Shown here piece by piece: positions 1 through 10,744 of a stretch of 64,000 nt of DNA. Both the position numbers and the translations under genes were made by a program. Below the pieces are notes generated by a model that did no database searches, was not told the DNA's origin, and was given only the letters and a program-made list of their open reading frames with translations. The stretch's first letter is position 1; each line of letters opens with the position of its first letter. This stretch comes from an uncultured Arthrobacter sp. (GTDB lineage Bacteria > Actinomycetota > Actinomycetes > Actinomycetales > Micrococcaceae), in assembly GCF_947495145.1 (NCBI RefSeq), contig NZ_CANLXP010000006.1, positions 62,001 to 126,000 of the forward strand. The letters are read 5' to 3'.

Positions 1-1005
1 GGCATCCTGGGATGCGGCGGCATCGCGCGAACAGCACATCTTCCCGCCTATGAGCAGTATGGGTTGGAGGTCGCCGGCGTCTGGAGCAGGCGTCCTGAAA
101 CGACGGCGGACGTCCGCGAGCGCTTCCCTTTCGTGGGCCGCATCTACGCAACGCCCGAGGAACTACTGGAGGACCCCGACGTCGGAATTGTGGATCTGGC
201 AACGCCGGCGGAAGACCGCCTGCGCTGGCTTCGCGCCGCCGTCGCCGCCGGCAAGCACGTCCTCGCCCAGAAGCCCCTCACCACCGATCTGGCGGGGCTC
301 GCTCCGATTCTTGCGGAGGCCGACGAGCGGGGCGTAATTGTCGCCGTGAACCAGAACGCGCGCTGGGCACCGGCCTGGCGCCTGGCAACGCTGCTGATCG
401 AGAACGGCGCAATCGGGGAGGTGGTCGGCGTAACGCATCTCCATGACAAGCCGCTGCCGCCCATTGCCGGTACGCCCTTCGATGACCTGGAGCACATGCT
501 CATCTCCGACTACCTGATGCACTGGATCGACATCACCCGCTGCTGGCTGGCCGGCAAGGACGCGAGCACGGTGCAGGCGGTCGACTCACGGGTGCCGGGG
601 CAACCGGTCACGGCGAAGAACCCGTGGTCGGCGTCCATCTCGGTGGCCTGCACCGATGGTGCACACGCGCTGCTCCGGGTGGTCGGCGATGTTCGCACAA
701 AGAAGCCGTCCTGCCCCTTCTGGATCCATGGAACCGAAGGCACCATCCGTGGAAGCGTGCTGGGCGGCTCCGACCGACTGGAACTGGAAAGGGACGACGT
801 CGTCACCCAGTATTCGCTCAGAGGCCAATGGTTCGTTGACGGCTTCGCCGGGGCGATGGGCGAACTGATGAGCGCAATTGCGGACAACCGTCAGCCCTAC
901 AACAGCGCCGCTCACAACCTTGCCTCACTGGAACTGATGATCGGTGCGCGCAGGTCCGTCGAGGACGGCTCCCGTCAGCATCCCTTGCCCGGCGTGCAGT
1001 TCTAG
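1..1005 (+). CDS. Gfo/Idh/MocA-family NAD(P)-dependent oxidoreductase, 5' truncated by window edge
   Basis: The reading frame is open from base 1, so the start codon lies to the left of the window. The first visible residues (GILGCGGIA) are the glycine-rich turn of an N-terminal Rossmann fold that binds NAD(P). The following sequence has the layout of the Gfo/Idh/MocA family, with AQKPL about 90 residues in, at the place of the family EKP motif whose lysine helps catalysis, and then an alpha/beta C-terminal domain. Such enzymes oxidise or reduce sugars and inositols. The substrate cannot be read from the sequence. The gene is followed after 14 bp by an alpha-galactosidase, so a role in breakdown of an oligosaccharide-derived sugar is an inference. 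Confidence 0.88.
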   Translation, partial: GILGCGGIARTAHLPAYEQYGLEVAGVWSRRPETTADVRERFPFVGRIYATPEELLEDPDVGIVDLATPAEDRLRWLRAAVAAGKHVLAQKPLTTDLAGLAPILAEADERGVIVAVNQNARWAPAWRLATLLIENGAIGEVVGVTHLHDKPLPPIAGTPFDDLEHMLISDYLMHWIDITRCWLAGKDASTVQAVDSRVPGQPVTAKNPWSASISVACTDGAHALLRVVGDVRTKKPSCPFWIHGTEGTIRGSVLGGSDRLELERDDVVTQYSLRGQWFVDGFAGAMGELMSAIADNRQPYNSAAHNLASLELMIGARRSVEDGSRQHPLPGVQF

Positions 1006-1019
1006 GAACGGAGGATTGA

Positions 1020-2378
1020 GTGACTTTCAATACAGTTGATGAGTTGACCGTCTCACCTGCCCACGGCCGGATCTACGAGGAGGGCTGGCAAAGCTGGAGC
1101 CCCACCACCACCTACGCGATCACACAGACCTCCCGCCGCCCGGAATCCGGGCTACGCCACCTGATGCGCTTCCGCCCCGGGATGGAACAGCCGGGCAGCG
1201 GGTTCCATGCCGAAGGGCTGCTCGTTGTCGATCCGGGGACAGGGGATCCGGTCCGGGTCTACGGTGCTGTGCCCGGATCTGATGCGGTGCCGTCCATCCG
1301 GGCAGAACTGGATGGGGACACGCTCAGGGTCAGTGCCGACGGACCGGTCAGCTCGTTCGACAGTCCCGATCTGGTTGCGGGCCTTACCCGGTTCGGTGAT
1401 GAATACGGCGCCGCCCGTGTTTCCCCGCTGAAGACACCGCCCGCTGTGTGGTGCAGCTGGTACCGCTACTTCGAGAACGTCACCGAACAGGACATCCTCG
1501 AGAATCTTGACGCGATCGAACGCTCCCAGCTTCCAGTGGATGTCATCCAGCTCGACGACGGTTGGGAAACCGCAGTGGGCGACTGGGCTCCCCGAACGGA
1601 CCGGTTTCCCTACCTGGCAGGAATGGCGCAGCGAATCCACTCCAGCGGCCGGCGGGCGGGAATCTGGGTGGCGCCTTTTATAGCGGGCACCCAGACGGAC
1701 CTCGCCAGGGACCATCCCGATTGGTTGATGGGACCGGCCGGCTTCAACTGGGGGCAGGAGCTGCGCGGCCTGGACCTGACCAACCCCGGATTGCGCGACT
1801 ACCTGTGGACGACCTTCCGGAACCTGCACGAAACCGGCTTCGACTACTTCAAGCTCGACTTCCTCTACGGCGGCGCCCTGCCCGGGGACCGCCTGGTTGA
1901 CGTCGGCGCTGTCGAGGCATACCGGTCGGGGCTGGAGCTGATCCGGGACGCCGTTGGCCCGGACAGCTACCTTGTCGGATGCGGTGCTCCCATCCTTCCA
2001 AGCGTCGGGCTGGTGGATGGCATGCGCGTCTCACCCGATACCTTCCATGAGCACGCACAGGACGCCGACGGTGAGCTGCGTGGCGCCATCGGCACCGCAG
2101 CACGCGCCTGGCAGCACGGCCGGTTCTGGGCCAACGACCCGGACTGCCTGGTGGCGCGTCCGGCGTTCGCCCTGCGCGAGGCGTGGGCAAAGGTCATCGA
2201 AGAGCACGGCGGTCTGCGTTCCGCTTCGGACCGCATTGCCGAGCTGGATGAGTGGGGCCTTGAGACGACCCGTCGCATCCTCGGCACCGCCCCGCCGCCT
2301 TCCCCGTTTCCGGCCTTCCCCAGTTCTCCTGCCTCCCCGAGCAGAGTCTCCGCCAGCAAACCGAATGGACCGTCATGA
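1020..2378 (+). CDS. Alpha-galactosidase-like glycoside hydrolase, GH36/melibiase type
   Basis: The 452-residue product has the GH36 TIM-barrel signature: WCSWY near residue 144, then QLDDGWE, and KLDFLY with the expected nucleophile Asp280. MRVSPDT supplies the expected acid/base Asp340. GH36 enzymes cleave terminal alpha-galactosides. It is shorter than many bacterial GH36 enzymes (about 700 residues) because the large N-terminal beta-sandwich is reduced. The last ~30 residues are rich in Pro and Ser and look disordered. Translation starts at GTG with a GGAGG ribosome site just upstream. Its stop overlaps the start of the next gene (ATGA), so the two are probably translationally coupled. 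There is no signal peptide, which points to a cytoplasmic enzyme acting on imported sugar. Confidence 0.85.
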   Translation: MTFNTVDELTVSPAHGRIYEEGWQSWSPTTTYAITQTSRRPESGLRHLMRFRPGMEQPGSGFHAEGLLVVDPGTGDPVRVYGAVPGSDAVPSIRAELDGDTLRVSADGPVSSFDSPDLVAGLTRFGDEYGAARVSPLKTPPAVWCSWYRYFENVTEQDILENLDAIERSQLPVDVIQLDDGWETAVGDWAPRTDRFPYLAGMAQRIHSSGRRAGIWVAPFIAGTQTDLARDHPDWLMGPAGFNWGQELRGLDLTNPGLRDYLWTTFRNLHETGFDYFKLDFLYGGALPGDRLVDVGAVEAYRSGLELIRDAVGPDSYLVGCGAPILPSVGLVDGMRVSPDTFHEHAQDADGELRGAIGTAARAWQHGRFWANDPDCLVARPAFALREAWAKVIEEHGGLRSASDRIAELDEWGLETTRRILGTAPPPSPFPAFPSSPASPSRVSASKPNGPS

Positions 2379-3703
2379 CCTCCCCCGTCCCGGAATCACT
2401 CGCCAAAGCAGCCATAGCGGTGCTCAACCGGAACTGGGCAGGCTCACACACCCTTCCGGCCACGGGACTCTATCCGCACCAGTGGAGCTGGGACTCCGGC
2501 TTCATTGCACTGGGGCTGCGGCATGTCGATCCTGACCGCGCCCAGCAGGAGCTGGAGTCACTCCTCAACGGGCAGTGGGATGATGGCCGCCTGCCCCAGA
2601 TCATCTATGACGTAAGCCGCGACGACGATTACTCACCCGGTGCTTCCTTCTGGCGGTCAGGCGAGCACCCGGACGCGCCGATCGTACCGACGACGGGGCT
2701 CATCCAGCCCCCGAATCACGCCTGGGCCGCCTGGGAAGTGCACCGCACAAACCCGGAAGCCTCCGAACGGAACAGCTTTCTCTCCCGGGTCTACCCGCGC
2801 CTCGTCGCCTGGCATGAATACCTTGCAACCCGCCGGAACCGGGGTGGAAACGGTCTTGCCAGCGTGGTCCATCCCTGGGAGTCGGGAATGGACAACTCGC
2901 CGCTCTGGGATGAAGCCCTGGCGCGGGTGCCGGACACGCCCAAGCATGAGATCCGCCGTCCTGACCTGCAACATGCCGACGCCGGTGAACGGCCGAGTGC
3001 CAAGGAATACGGCCGCTACTTCTGGCTGGCCGAGCAGTACCGCGACCACGGGTGCAATGACCTGGAAGGCGAAGACAGCTTCGTGCTGGAAGATCCCACC
3101 TTCAATGCACTGTGGGCACGATCGGAGCTCGCACTCGCTGACATTGCCCGCACCATCGGGAAGGACCCGGCACCGCACGACGAGCGTGCCCAGGCGCTGA
3201 CGGACGCGTTGGAGACGCTTTTCGACACCGATCTGGGGCTCTATGTGGCGCGCGATGTCACCACCGGCGCGCTGGTGCGCAAGTCCACGATCTCGGGGCT
3301 CATTCCGCTGATCCTTGCCCGGTTGCATTCGGCGCAGCCCGTCCTGCAAACGCTGATGGGGCCGGGATTCCTCGGCAGCAAGCCCCACATGGTGCCCAGT
3401 TACGACATTCGTGCCGACGACTTCGAACCTGCCCAGTACTGGCGGGGGCCTGCCTGGTTCAACATGACCTGGCTGGTAATCCTCGGGCTGCGTACGCACA
3501 GTGCGCCGGATGCCGGTGCGCAAGATTCAGGTCTATATGAATCCGAAGCACAGCGACTGGCGACCAACCTGCAGGAGTTGGCGGTCAGGCACGGCTTTCC
3601 CGAATACATCGACCCTCTAACCGGCGCACCTCACGGGACCAGAAACTTCAGCTGGACTGCCGCGCTCGCCCTGGACCTACTCAAAGCGGAGACCGCACAG
3701 TAA
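2375..3703 (+). CDS. MGH1-like glycoside hydrolase (GH63-related, alpha/alpha toroid)
   Basis: The 442-residue protein begins with an N-terminal stretch containing LYPHQWSWDSGF and LPQIIYD, and ends with a C-terminal GPAWFNMTW. These motifs are typical of the MGH1-like/GH63 (alpha/alpha)6 barrel enzymes that hydrolyse glucosyl- or mannosylglycerate and related glucosides. The Asp in WSWDSGF is conserved in the family. No signal peptide is visible. The start overlaps the alpha-galactosidase stop, so it belongs to the same transcript. It could equally act on another alpha-glucoside; the family is clear, the substrate is not. Confidence 0.78.
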   Translation: MTSPVPESLAKAAIAVLNRNWAGSHTLPATGLYPHQWSWDSGFIALGLRHVDPDRAQQELESLLNGQWDDGRLPQIIYDVSRDDDYSPGASFWRSGEHPDAPIVPTTGLIQPPNHAWAAWEVHRTNPEASERNSFLSRVYPRLVAWHEYLATRRNRGGNGLASVVHPWESGMDNSPLWDEALARVPDTPKHEIRRPDLQHADAGERPSAKEYGRYFWLAEQYRDHGCNDLEGEDSFVLEDPTFNALWARSELALADIARTIGKDPAPHDERAQALTDALETLFDTDLGLYVARDVTTGALVRKSTISGLIPLILARLHSAQPVLQTLMGPGFLGSKPHMVPSYDIRADDFEPAQYWRGPAWFNMTWLVILGLRTHSAPDAGAQDSGLYESEAQRLATNLQELAVRHGFPEYIDPLTGAPHGTRNFSWTAALALDLLKAETAQ

Positions 3704-3773
3704 CGGATACCCAGCCGGCGCTTTGTTACGACACATATTGCGCAGGCCCCTCCCAAAAGCGTTTAGTGGAAGC

Positions 3774-3873
3774 TCACCATCCCGAGCGGCCGAGAGACCT
3801 GGATCGTTGACGCCGCAGCAACCCTTACCTGCATGCAGGAGAACGGGTGCTACTGCCAGGAGCGATGGAGTGA
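3774..3873 (+). promoter_or_regulatory. SAM riboswitch (S-box type) that appears to mask the ribosome binding site
   Basis: The leader folds as an S-box-like RNA. P1 pairs TCAC 3774-3777 with GTGA 3870-3873 and CATC 3778-3781 with GATG 3864-3867. P2 pairs GCGGC (from 3786) with GCCGC (from 3811). A CCTGC/GCAGG hairpin lies in P3, flanked by ACCC/GGGT. Core segments GCAGCAACC and GGTGCTACTGCCA match S-box conserved sequence. The GGAG Shine-Dalgarno at 3867-3870 is inside the 3' strand of P1, 6 nt before the ATG at 3877. SAM binding should therefore block translation directly. The downstream genes (sulfonate-type transporter and a sulfhydrylase) fit SAM control. The exact subtype (SAM-I versus SAM-IV) is not certain. 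Confidence 0.85.
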
Positions 3874-3876
3874 TAC

Positions 3877-4701
3877 ATGAGCACCGTACTTCGAGCGCAA
3901 CGTAACCCCGCCTCCCGCCAGGAGGGCAACCAGACACTGCCGCTCACTTTTTCTTCCCTGACCCGCAGTTTCGGAAGCGGAAGTGAGCAGCACGTAGTCC
4001 TTCGCGACGTCAGCCTTGACGTTGAAGCAGGCGAGGTCCTCGCCATTGTGGGCGCCAGCGGCTGCGGGAAGTCCACCCTCCTGCGAGCCGCCGCCGGACT
4101 GGATGCACCAACCAGCGGCGCCGTACTCATTGACGGCACAGGCGTAGACGGTATCGACCCGCGCTGCGCCGTCGCCTTCCAGGAACCCCGGCTGCTCCCC
4201 TGGCTCTCGCTGCGCGACAACATCGCGATCGGTCTGCCTCGGGGAACCAGCTCCGTGGCAGGCAAGGCGAAGGTCGAGGAGCTCCTCGGCCTGGTTGAAC
4301 TCGACGGTTTTGCAGGCCACCGACCCCGCGAAGTGTCTGGAGGAATGGCCCAGCGGGCGTCACTGGCGCGGGCACTGGCACGCAATCCCGGTGTACTGCT
4401 CCTCGATGAACCATTCGGTGCACTGGATGCTCTCACGCGCCTGAAAATGCAGGACCTCCTGCTTCGGATCCACAACGCCACCCCCACCACTGTCCTGCTG
4501 GTCACCCATGATGTCGACGAAGCTCTCCAGCTCGCCGACCGGGTCATCGTGCTGGGCAAGGAGCCCGGCGTCGAAGGAGCAACCATCAGCCGCGTGCTGG
4601 AGGTGCCCGGTGACCGCCCGCGTGACCGCGGCTCAGCCGAACTTGCCGCGCTGCGAAGCTCCCTGCTCAGCAGCCTCGGCGTCGACAGCCACAAGCACTA
4701 A
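3877..4701 (+). CDS. ssuB: ABC transporter ATP-binding protein, sulfonate/nitrate/taurine type (SsuB-like)
   Basis: The 274-residue cytoplasmic ATPase powers the transporter encoded by the next two genes. It has Walker A GASGCGKST at residues 59-67, a signature VSGGMAQR, Walker B LLLDEPFGALD and an H-loop LLVTHD. The PFGALD variant is typical of the NitT/TauT family that includes SsuB and TauB. It is the first gene behind the SAM riboswitch, so the solute is probably an organosulfur compound such as an alkanesulfonate, although methionine precursors are possible. The start at 3877 is fixed by the ribosome site inside the riboswitch. An unusual degenerate paralogue lies at 11250-11981. Confidence 0.9.
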   Translation: MSTVLRAQRNPASRQEGNQTLPLTFSSLTRSFGSGSEQHVVLRDVSLDVEAGEVLAIVGASGCGKSTLLRAAAGLDAPTSGAVLIDGTGVDGIDPRCAVAFQEPRLLPWLSLRDNIAIGLPRGTSSVAGKAKVEELLGLVELDGFAGHRPREVSGGMAQRASLARALARNPGVLLLDEPFGALDALTRLKMQDLLLRIHNATPTTVLLVTHDVDEALQLADRVIVLGKEPGVEGATISRVLEVPGDRPRDRGSAELAALRSSLLSSLGVDSHKH

Positions 4702-4720
4702 CTTCCAGCCCTGCCTCAGT

Positions 4721-4766
4721 CCGCAGAGCCGTACATCTGCGGGCTGCGGCACCCACCATGTGCCGC
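4721..4766 (+). other. Two tandem perfect hairpins between the ATPase and binding-protein genes
   Basis: In the 113-bp gap after the ATPase gene, CCGCAGA 4721-4727 pairs perfectly with TCTGCGG 4736-4742. Just downstream GCGGCAC 4746-4752 pairs with GTGCCGC 4760-4766. Neither stem is followed by a T-run, so they are not classic intrinsic terminators. Stable intercistronic hairpins between a transporter ATPase and its binding protein often set mRNA stability so that more binding protein is made. That role is an inference here. Confidence 0.5.
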
Positions 4767-4814
4767 GCGCCCATGACCAGACCCGTCCCCAAGCACTCTC
4801 CGAGAAGGATCCCC

Positions 4815-5843
4815 ATGAAGAGCACCGCCCGTTCCCTGTTCGCCGCAACCGCTGCCGTAGCTGCCCTGACCCTCAGCGGCTGCGTTGCCGGCGAGAACGC
4901 CGACGGCTCAGTCGGCGAAGCCACAGCCGCGACAGGCGGCGAGCTCACCGTCGACTTCGCCACGTACAACCCCCTCAGCCTCATCATCAAGGACCAGGGC
5001 TGGCTGGAAGCCGAGCTCGAGGACGAGGGCGTCACCGTCAAGTGGGTCCAGTCCGCTGGATCAAACAAGGCCAACGAGCTGCTGCGCTCAGGTGAGGCTG
5101 ATGTGGCGTCAACGGCGGGATCCGCAGCGCTGATGGCCCGCTCCAACGGCTCGCCCATCAAGACGATCGACATCTACTCCCAGCCCGAGTGGTCGGCACT
5201 GGTTACCACTCCGGAAACGGGTATCGAATCGGCGGAGGATCTCCGCGGCAAGTCCATCGCCGCTACCAAGGGCACCGACCCCTACTTCTTCCTGCTCCAG
5301 TCGCTGGCCGAGCACAACGTCGACCCGAGCGAAGTCACAATCCAGAACATTCAGCATGCCGACGGCTGGGCCGCCCTCAACACCGGTTCGGTGGACGCCT
5401 GGTCCGGCCTCGACCCGATCATGGCTGCCGCTGAAGAGGACGGCGCCGAGCTGTTCTACCGCAATGTGGACTTCAATACCTATGGCTTCCTGAACGCCAC
5501 CGAGTCCTTCCTCGAGGAAAGCCCCGAGCTTGCCCAGGCCGTGGTCAATGCCTATGAAAAGGCACGCCAGTGGGCCCGGGAGAATCCCGAGGAGACTGCG
5601 GCGATTCTCGCTGAAGTCGCAGGCATCGAAGAGTCAGTGGCCACCAAGGTCATCACCGAACGGTCCAACCTCGACGTCGACGGAACCCCGGGCCAGGCCC
5701 AACTGGACGTGCTCGAGGTAGTCGGCCCGATGTTCGTTGAGTCCGGAGACGTCGCGAGCCAGGAAGACATCGACGAGGCCCTGTCCACCCTTCTCGATGA
5801 CACCTACGCCACCAATGCCGATCCTTCCGCTATTGGAGAGTAA
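4815..5843 (+). CDS. ssuA: ABC transporter substrate-binding lipoprotein, aliphatic sulfonate type (SsuA-like)
   Basis: The 342-residue protein starts with a lysine/arginine N-terminus, a hydrophobic stretch and a lipobox (LTLSGC), so it should be a membrane-anchored lipoprotein. The mature part has the type II periplasmic-binding fold of the SsuA/NMT1 family, with motifs such as SAGSNKANELLRSGEADVAS and ATKGTDPYFFL. It captures the solute outside the membrane. I chose the ATG at 4815 over upstream in-frame starts because it has GAGAAGGA just before it and gives a clean signal peptide. The next gene, the permease, overlaps its stop codon (TAATG). Confidence 0.88.
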   Translation: MKSTARSLFAATAAVAALTLSGCVAGENADGSVGEATAATGGELTVDFATYNPLSLIIKDQGWLEAELEDEGVTVKWVQSAGSNKANELLRSGEADVASTAGSAALMARSNGSPIKTIDIYSQPEWSALVTTPETGIESAEDLRGKSIAATKGTDPYFFLLQSLAEHNVDPSEVTIQNIQHADGWAALNTGSVDAWSGLDPIMAAAEEDGAELFYRNVDFNTYGFLNATESFLEESPELAQAVVNAYEKARQWARENPEETAAILAEVAGIEESVATKVITERSNLDVDGTPGQAQLDVLEVVGPMFVESGDVASQEDIDEALSTLLDDTYATNADPSAIGE

Positions 5844-6762
5844 TGAGCAATCCCTACCTCACCGGTAAGAGCGTCGTCCCGGGCGGCGTCGGCACCGGTC
5901 CCGCGCAGGTTCTCTCGCCGAAGGGGACAGCTTCACACAGCGGGACAAATCCTCCGAAGGGGTCAGACCAGTATGACGACGGCGGCCAGGGCCGCACGCC
6001 CGCCCGCCGGAAGCACCGGGGCAAGGCAGCTGCCCGGCTCGGACTGGGTCTGATTGTTCCGCTGGCGCTTCTGGCAGCGTGGCAACTCGCCGCCGTCGTC
6101 GGTTTGATCAGTCCGGTCACGCTGCCGGCGCCGACCGCCGTCTTCAACGCCGCTGCGGATCTGATTCAGCGCGGGGAACTGCGCATCCACATCGCAATTT
6201 CCACCCAGCGGGTGATTATCGGCTTCCTCATCGGCGCGATCGCCGGCCTGGCTGTCGGTGCATTCGTTGGCCTGTCGCGGTGGGTGGATACCCTGTTCTC
6301 GCCGACCATTGGCGCCATCCGCGCCGTCCCGTCGCTGGCATGGGTTCCGCTGTTGATGCTCTGGGTCGGAATTGGCGAGGATTCGAAAGTCATCCTCATC
6401 GCCATCGGTGCCTTCTTCCCGGTCTTCACCACCGTCTCAATGGCTCTGCGGCATGTGGACAGGAACCTCGTGGAGGCGGGAAAGGCCTTCGGCCTGAACG
6501 GGCTGAAGCTGTTCACGGTGGTTCAGCTGCCCGCCGTTGTTCCCTCGGTCATTTCCGGTCTGCGTCTGGCGCTGGCGCAGGCGTGGCTGTTCCTCGTCGC
6601 GGCTGAGCTGCTGGCGTCCTCGATGGGCCTGGGCTTCCTCCTCACCGATTCGCAGAACAACGGACGGGTGGACAGGCTGATCCTGGCGATCGTGCTGCTG
6701 GCAATCCTCGGCAAGATCACCGACGCCATCCTCGGCGTGTTTGAGAAGTGGGCTATCCGGAA

Positions 6763-6772
<10 letters not shown>
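5843..6772 (+). CDS. ssuC: ABC transporter permease, sulfonate/nitrate/taurine type (SsuC-like)
   Basis: The 309-residue membrane protein has about six transmembrane segments from residue 70 onward. The BPD_transp_1 EAA loop is seen around EAGKAFGLNGLKLFTVVQLP, which contacts the ATPase. The sequence IGAIRAVPSLAWVPLLMLW is characteristic of the TauC/SsuC family. The N-terminal ~65 residues are hydrophilic, low in complexity and longer than usual for the family. ATG overlaps the stop of the binding-protein gene, so the transporter is one transcript. Its own end overlaps the start of the next gene. Confidence 0.9.
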
Positions 6773-8697
<1,925 letters not shown>

Positions 8698-8703
8698 CGG
8701 AAG

Positions 8704-8758
8704 TTTTGTGCACGTATGGTGGATTCGACGGTCCACACGTCGCCACAGGCGCACAAAA
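8704..8758 (+). other. Nested inverted repeats in the leader of metY
   Basis: In the 83-bp gap before metY, TTTTGTGC 8704-8711 pairs perfectly with GCACAAAA 8751-8758. Inside it ACGT 8712-8715 can pair with ACGT 8737-8740, and GTGGA 8719-8723 with TCCAC 8732-8736. This gives a compound stem that ends about 14 nt before the GGAGG ribosome site at 8772. It does not match a riboswitch I recognise. It could be a structured regulatory leader, an operator or a processing site. Confidence 0.5.
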
Positions 8759-8780
8759 GTTGGATCAATTTGGAGGAAAC

Positions 8781-10142
8781 ATGGGCACTGACCGCACCTT
8801 CGGCTTCCGCACCCGTGCTCTGCACGCCGGCGGAACCCCGGATGCCACGCACGGCGCACGAGCCGTGCCGATCTACCAGACCACGTCGTTTGTCTTCAAG
8901 GACACGGGCGACGCCGCCAACCTCTTCGCACTGCAGAAGTACGGCAACATCTACTCCCGTATCGGCAACCCCACTGTCGCGGCTTTCGAAGAGCGCGTCG
9001 CCTCGCTTGAGGGCGGCATCGGTGCGGTAGCAACGGCGTCGGGCATGAGCGCCGAGTTCATCACCTTCGCCGCGCTGTGCCAGGCCGGCGACCACATCGT
9101 TGCGGCAGCCCAGCTCTACGGCGGCACAGTGACCCAGCTCGATGTGACCCTGCGCCGGTTCGGCATCGAAACCACGTTCGTTCCGGGAACGGACCCGGCC
9201 GACTATGCCGCCGCCATCCAGGAGAACACCAAGGCCGTCTTCACCGAGATCATCGCGAACCCGAGCGGTGAAATCGCGGACATCGCGGGGCTGGCGGAAG
9301 TAGCGCACGACGCCGGTGTCCCCCTGATCGTCGACTCCACCCTGAGCACGCCCTACCTGATCCGCCCGCTGGAACACGGTGCGGACATCGTGATCCACTC
9401 GGCCACCAAGTTCATCGGCGGGCACGGCACCACGCTGGGCGGTGTGATCGTCGAAAGCGGGCGGTTCAACTGGGGCAACGGCAAGTTCCCCACCATGACC
9501 GAACCGGTCGCGTCCTACGGGAACATCCAGTGGTGGGCGAACTTCGGCGAGTACGGGTTTCTCACCAAACTGCGCACCGAACAGTTGAGGGATATCGGGC
9601 CGTCGCTGTCGCCGTCGTCGGCGTTCCAGCTGTTGCAGGGCGTCGAGACGCTGGCGCAGCGCGTGGACGAGCACGTGGCCAACGCACGAGCCGTTGCCGA
9701 GTGGCTCGAGAAGGATCCGCGCGTCGAGTACGTAAACTACGCCGGACTGCCCTCGCACGTGCACCATGAGCGGGCGAAGGAGTTGCTGCCACAGGGTCCC
9801 GGCTCGGTCTTCAGCTTCGGCGTCAAGGGCGGCCGCGAGGCGGGCCAGAAGTTTATCGAAGCCCTGCAGTTGGCATCCCATCTTGCCAACGTCGGCGACG
9901 CACGGACCCTGGTCATCCATCCTGGATCGACGACGCACCAGCAGCTCTCGGCCGAACAGCTCGAAGCCGCGGGGATCCCGGAGGATCTCATCCGGATCTC
10001 CGTCGGCCTTGAGGACCTCGAAGACATCCTCTGGGATCTCGACCAGGCGCTCGAGACCGCTGTTGCCGGAACATCAGAGCACCTCGAACACGCGTTGGAC
10101 GTCAGTGCAGAGGAAGTCGCCGCAGAGGGAGTGAAGGCATGA
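8781..10142 (+). CDS. metY: O-acetylhomoserine/O-acetylserine sulfhydrylase
   Basis: The 453-residue PLP enzyme of the Cys/Met metabolism family makes homocysteine from O-acetylhomoserine and sulfide, bypassing transsulfuration. The N-terminal RALHAGG...PIYQTTSF and the PLP-binding [10 protein letters not shown] (Schiff-base Lys210) are typical, and the length matches MetY (about 430-450). The start is the ATG at 8781, which sits 4 nt after GGAGGAAAC; the frame extends further upstream but without a ribosome site. It is part of the riboswitch-controlled sulfur operon and overlaps the next gene by ATGA. Confidence 0.92.
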   Translation: MGTDRTFGFRTRALHAGGTPDATHGARAVPIYQTTSFVFKDTGDAANLFALQKYGNIYSRIGNPTVAAFEERVASLEGGIGAVATASGMSAEFITFAALCQAGDHIVAAAQLYGGTVTQLDVTLRRFGIETTFVPGTDPADYAAAIQENTKAVFTEIIANPSGEIADIAGLAEVAHDAGVPLIVDSTLSTPYLIRPLEHGADIVIHSATKFIGGHGTTLGGVIVESGRFNWGNGKFPTMTEPVASYGNIQWWANFGEYGFLTKLRTEQLRDIGPSLSPSSAFQLLQGVETLAQRVDEHVANARAVAEWLEKDPRVEYVNYAGLPSHVHHERAKELLPQGPGSVFSFGVKGGREAGQKFIEALQLASHLANVGDARTLVIHPGSTTHQQLSAEQLEAAGIPEDLIRISVGLEDLEDILWDLDQALETAVAGTSEHLEHALDVSAEEVAAEGVKA

Positions 10143-10633
10143 GCACACCGGACCGCTCCTGGCAAGGCCCATCGGCCCCCGAACGCCTGAACATCCTCCG
10201 CAACGCGGAGTCGATTGCGATTGTGGGTGCCTCGGACAAGCCGTCTCGGGCGTCGTACTTCGTGGCGACGTACCTGCAGTCATCCTCGCCGTACCGGCTG
10301 TACTTCGTGAATCCGACAGCCACCGAGATTCTCGGGCAGCCGGTCTACAAGTCACTGGCGGATCTGCCGGAACGGCCCGACATTGTGGACGTGTTCCGCA
10401 GGCACGATGACCTCCCCTCGGTCCTCGATGAAGCAAAGGCCGTCGACGCCAAGGCCCTGTGGCTCCAGCTGGGCTCCTGGCACGAGGACGTTGCGCGGAA
10501 CGCCGAAGCTGCCGGCCTGAACGTCGTGATGGACCGCTGCATCAAGATCGAGCACGCACGCTTTCACGGCGGTTTGAATCTCGCCGGCTTCAACACCGGT
10601 GTGATCTCCTCAAAGCGTCAGGTCATCGCCTGA
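10139..10633 (+). CDS. CoA-binding domain protein (CoA_binding_2, YccU-like)
   Basis: The 164-residue protein is a single Rossmann-type CoA-binding domain. It has IAIVGASDKPSR at the N-terminus, which forms the nucleotide-binding loop, then VDVFRR and WLQLGSW, and MDRCIKIEHAR near the end. All of these recur in the YccU/CoA_binding_2 family, whose biochemical role is poorly known. The ATGA overlap with metY and its place at the end of the sulfur operon suggest a link with acetyl-CoA or acetylhomoserine chemistry. That link is inference. Confidence 0.85.
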   Translation: MSTPDRSWQGPSAPERLNILRNAESIAIVGASDKPSRASYFVATYLQSSSPYRLYFVNPTATEILGQPVYKSLADLPERPDIVDVFRRHDDLPSVLDEAKAVDAKALWLQLGSWHEDVARNAEAAGLNVVMDRCIKIEHARFHGGLNLAGFNTGVISSKRQVIA

Positions 10634-10672
10634 TACCAGGTAACTGAAGGAAATTTTCCGCCCGAATGGAAG

Positions 10673-10709
10673 GTGGCAGAAAGTTATCGATAGTGGTCGT
10701 TTCTGCCAC
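10673..10709 (+). terminator. Possible transcription terminator hairpin after the sulfur operon
   Basis: GTGGCAGAAA 10673-10682 pairs perfectly with TTTCTGCCAC 10700-10709 across a 17-nt loop that contains the self-complementary TATCGATA. There is no long T-run after it. It lies 40 bp past the last gene of the sulfur operon, so it may end that transcript or protect its 3' end. Confidence 0.45.
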
Positions 10710-10744
10710 TGTTGCCTCCTCCACGGTGAGAGCACCATCGAGGT

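Noticed and set aside
50-337. Long open frames in other frames across true genes (for example 50-337, 144-503, 1152-1829, 23209-24663, 24660-26288 and 48193-49233)
   Set aside because: They lie inside well-supported genes in the high-GC third-position shadow frame, have Arg/Pro/Ala-rich translations without family motifs and no ribosome sites.
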